A DNA stretch of 64,000 bases. Source: an uncultured Bacteroidales bacterium (GTDB taxonomy: Bacteria > Bacteroidota > Bacteroidia > Bacteroidales > F082). Made by a program: the position numbers and the translations under genes. A model generated the notes under the pieces. That model saw only the letters and a program-made list of their open reading frames with translations. It was not told the DNA's origin and searched no databases. Position 1 is the first letter of the stretch. Every line of letters begins with the position of its first letter. The stretch spans positions 1-64,000 of the forward strand of contig CAMZAM010000004.1 in NCBI GenBank assembly GCA_947304185.1, given 5' to 3'. Below, piece by piece: positions 63,505-64,000 of the stretch.

Positions 63505-64000
63505 ATGAGCTTTAAAAAATTAAACAACATCGTCGGTTGGTGCGTTTTCGCTATCGCGACCATCGTCTATTTCCTCACCATGGAGCCTACCGTGAGCTGG
63601 TGGGACTGCGGTGAGTATATCTCCACAGCTTATAAACTGCAGGTCGGCCATCCGCCAGGAGCACCTACATTCCAGCTAATTGGCAGATTTTTCACCTTGT
63701 TCGCCTTCGGTGACGTCACCAAAGTGGCGATGATGATTAATATAATGTCGTGTCTGTGTTCCAGCTTCACGATTTTGTTCCTGTTCTGGACAATCTCGAT
63801 GCTCGCGCAGAAGATATGGATGAAAGACGGAGAAGGCTCTCCGAGAAACAACCAGATTGCAGTGCTTGCGGCTTCTGCCATCGGCGCTCTGGCATTCACT
63901 TTCAGCGACTCGTTCTGGTTCAACGCTGTCGAGGGTGAGGTTTACGCAATGTCGTCGCTCATGACTGCCATAACATTCTGGGCAATCCTCAAGTGGGAAA
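63505..64000 (+). CDS. DUF2723 membrane protein, putative glycosyltransferase (3' end outside window)
   Basis: The first 165 residues are visible. The N-terminal span (about 8-25) leads into 'EPTVSWWDCGEYISTAYKLQVGHPPGAPTFQLIGRFF', the hallmark of the DUF2723 family, in which the early acidic 'DCGE' resembles the catalytic loop of GT-C enzymes such as protein O-mannosyltransferases. Further spans follow at about 70-95 and 115-135. Family members are over 1000 residues, so most of the protein is missing here. A role in protein or lipid glycosylation is likely. Confidence 0.88.
   Translation, partial: MSFKKLNNIVGWCVFAIATIVYFLTMEPTVSWWDCGEYISTAYKLQVGHPPGAPTFQLIGRFFTLFAFGDVTKVAMMINIMSCLCSSFTILFLFWTISMLAQKIWMKDGEGSPRNNQIAVLAASAIGALAFTFSDSFWFNAVEGEVYAMSSLMTAITFWAILKWE

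Overview
The window is a chromosomal segment of a Bacteroidota bacterium, most likely an uncultured member of the Bacteroidales. Three lines of sequence evidence support this. Many genes have the phylum-specific -7 promoter box TAnnTTTG (for example before cysS, metK, mutS2, cutC, lepA, gap and tRNA-Gln). Three secreted proteins end in a 'YPNPSxG' type A sorting domain of the type IX secretion system (T9SS). Operon orders such as rplM-rpsI-rpsB-tsf and kbl-tdh fit the phylum. No genus can be given from this sequence alone.

Layout. 1-2.6 kb: threonine degradation (kbl, partial tdh) and a higBA toxin-antitoxin pair. 2.7-4.5 kb: a small AT-rich accessory patch with two membrane proteins, a protein resembling the uracil-DNA-glycosylase superfamily, a 47-residue zinc-ribbon-like protein and a protein-like fragment. 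4.7-29.2 kb: mostly housekeeping. It holds cysS, the ribosomal/EF-Ts operon, an orphan GldA-like ATPase, metK, a secreted M28 peptidase, mutS2, cutC, a beta-mannosidase lipoprotein, lepA, gap-rel, purA with an ATP-grasp partner, and a transglutaminase-like lipoprotein. 29.2-53.2 kb: a continuous block of 22 genes, all on the minus strand, that looks like an aryl-polyene/flexirubin-type pigment cluster. 53.3-58.5 kb: five envelope or secreted proteins. 58.6-63.4 kb: tRNA-Gln, a terminator-like hairpin, then rimP-nusA-infB. 63.5 kb to the end: the start of a DUF2723 membrane protein.

How the large cluster should work (inference from families). An aromatic amino acid lyase of the tyrosine ammonia-lyase type makes 4-coumarate, and a PaaK-like adenylating enzyme activates it. 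Two acyl carrier proteins, three intact ketosynthases plus two catalytically degenerate partners, a FabG reductase and two hot-dog dehydratases extend it into a conjugated polyene. An O-methyltransferase, a fused tandem FAD oxidoreductase and a B12/radical-SAM enzyme tailor it. Three acyltransferase domains, a glycosyltransferase, a LolA-like carrier and an MMPL exporter attach the product to a lipid and move it to the outer membrane. I see no DarA/DarB-like dialkylresorcinol genes, so the product may be a lipid-linked aryl polyene and not a true flexirubin ester.

The most unusual structure outside that cluster is a set of palindromes. One family, headed TTTGTAGAGACG, recurs at six sites: as terminators, inside operons and in frame within a gene. 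A second element, starting GTCATTTCGA, has inserted 29 in-frame codons into the beta-mannosidase. A half-copy of it supplies both the end of cutC and the GTG start of that same beta-mannosidase.
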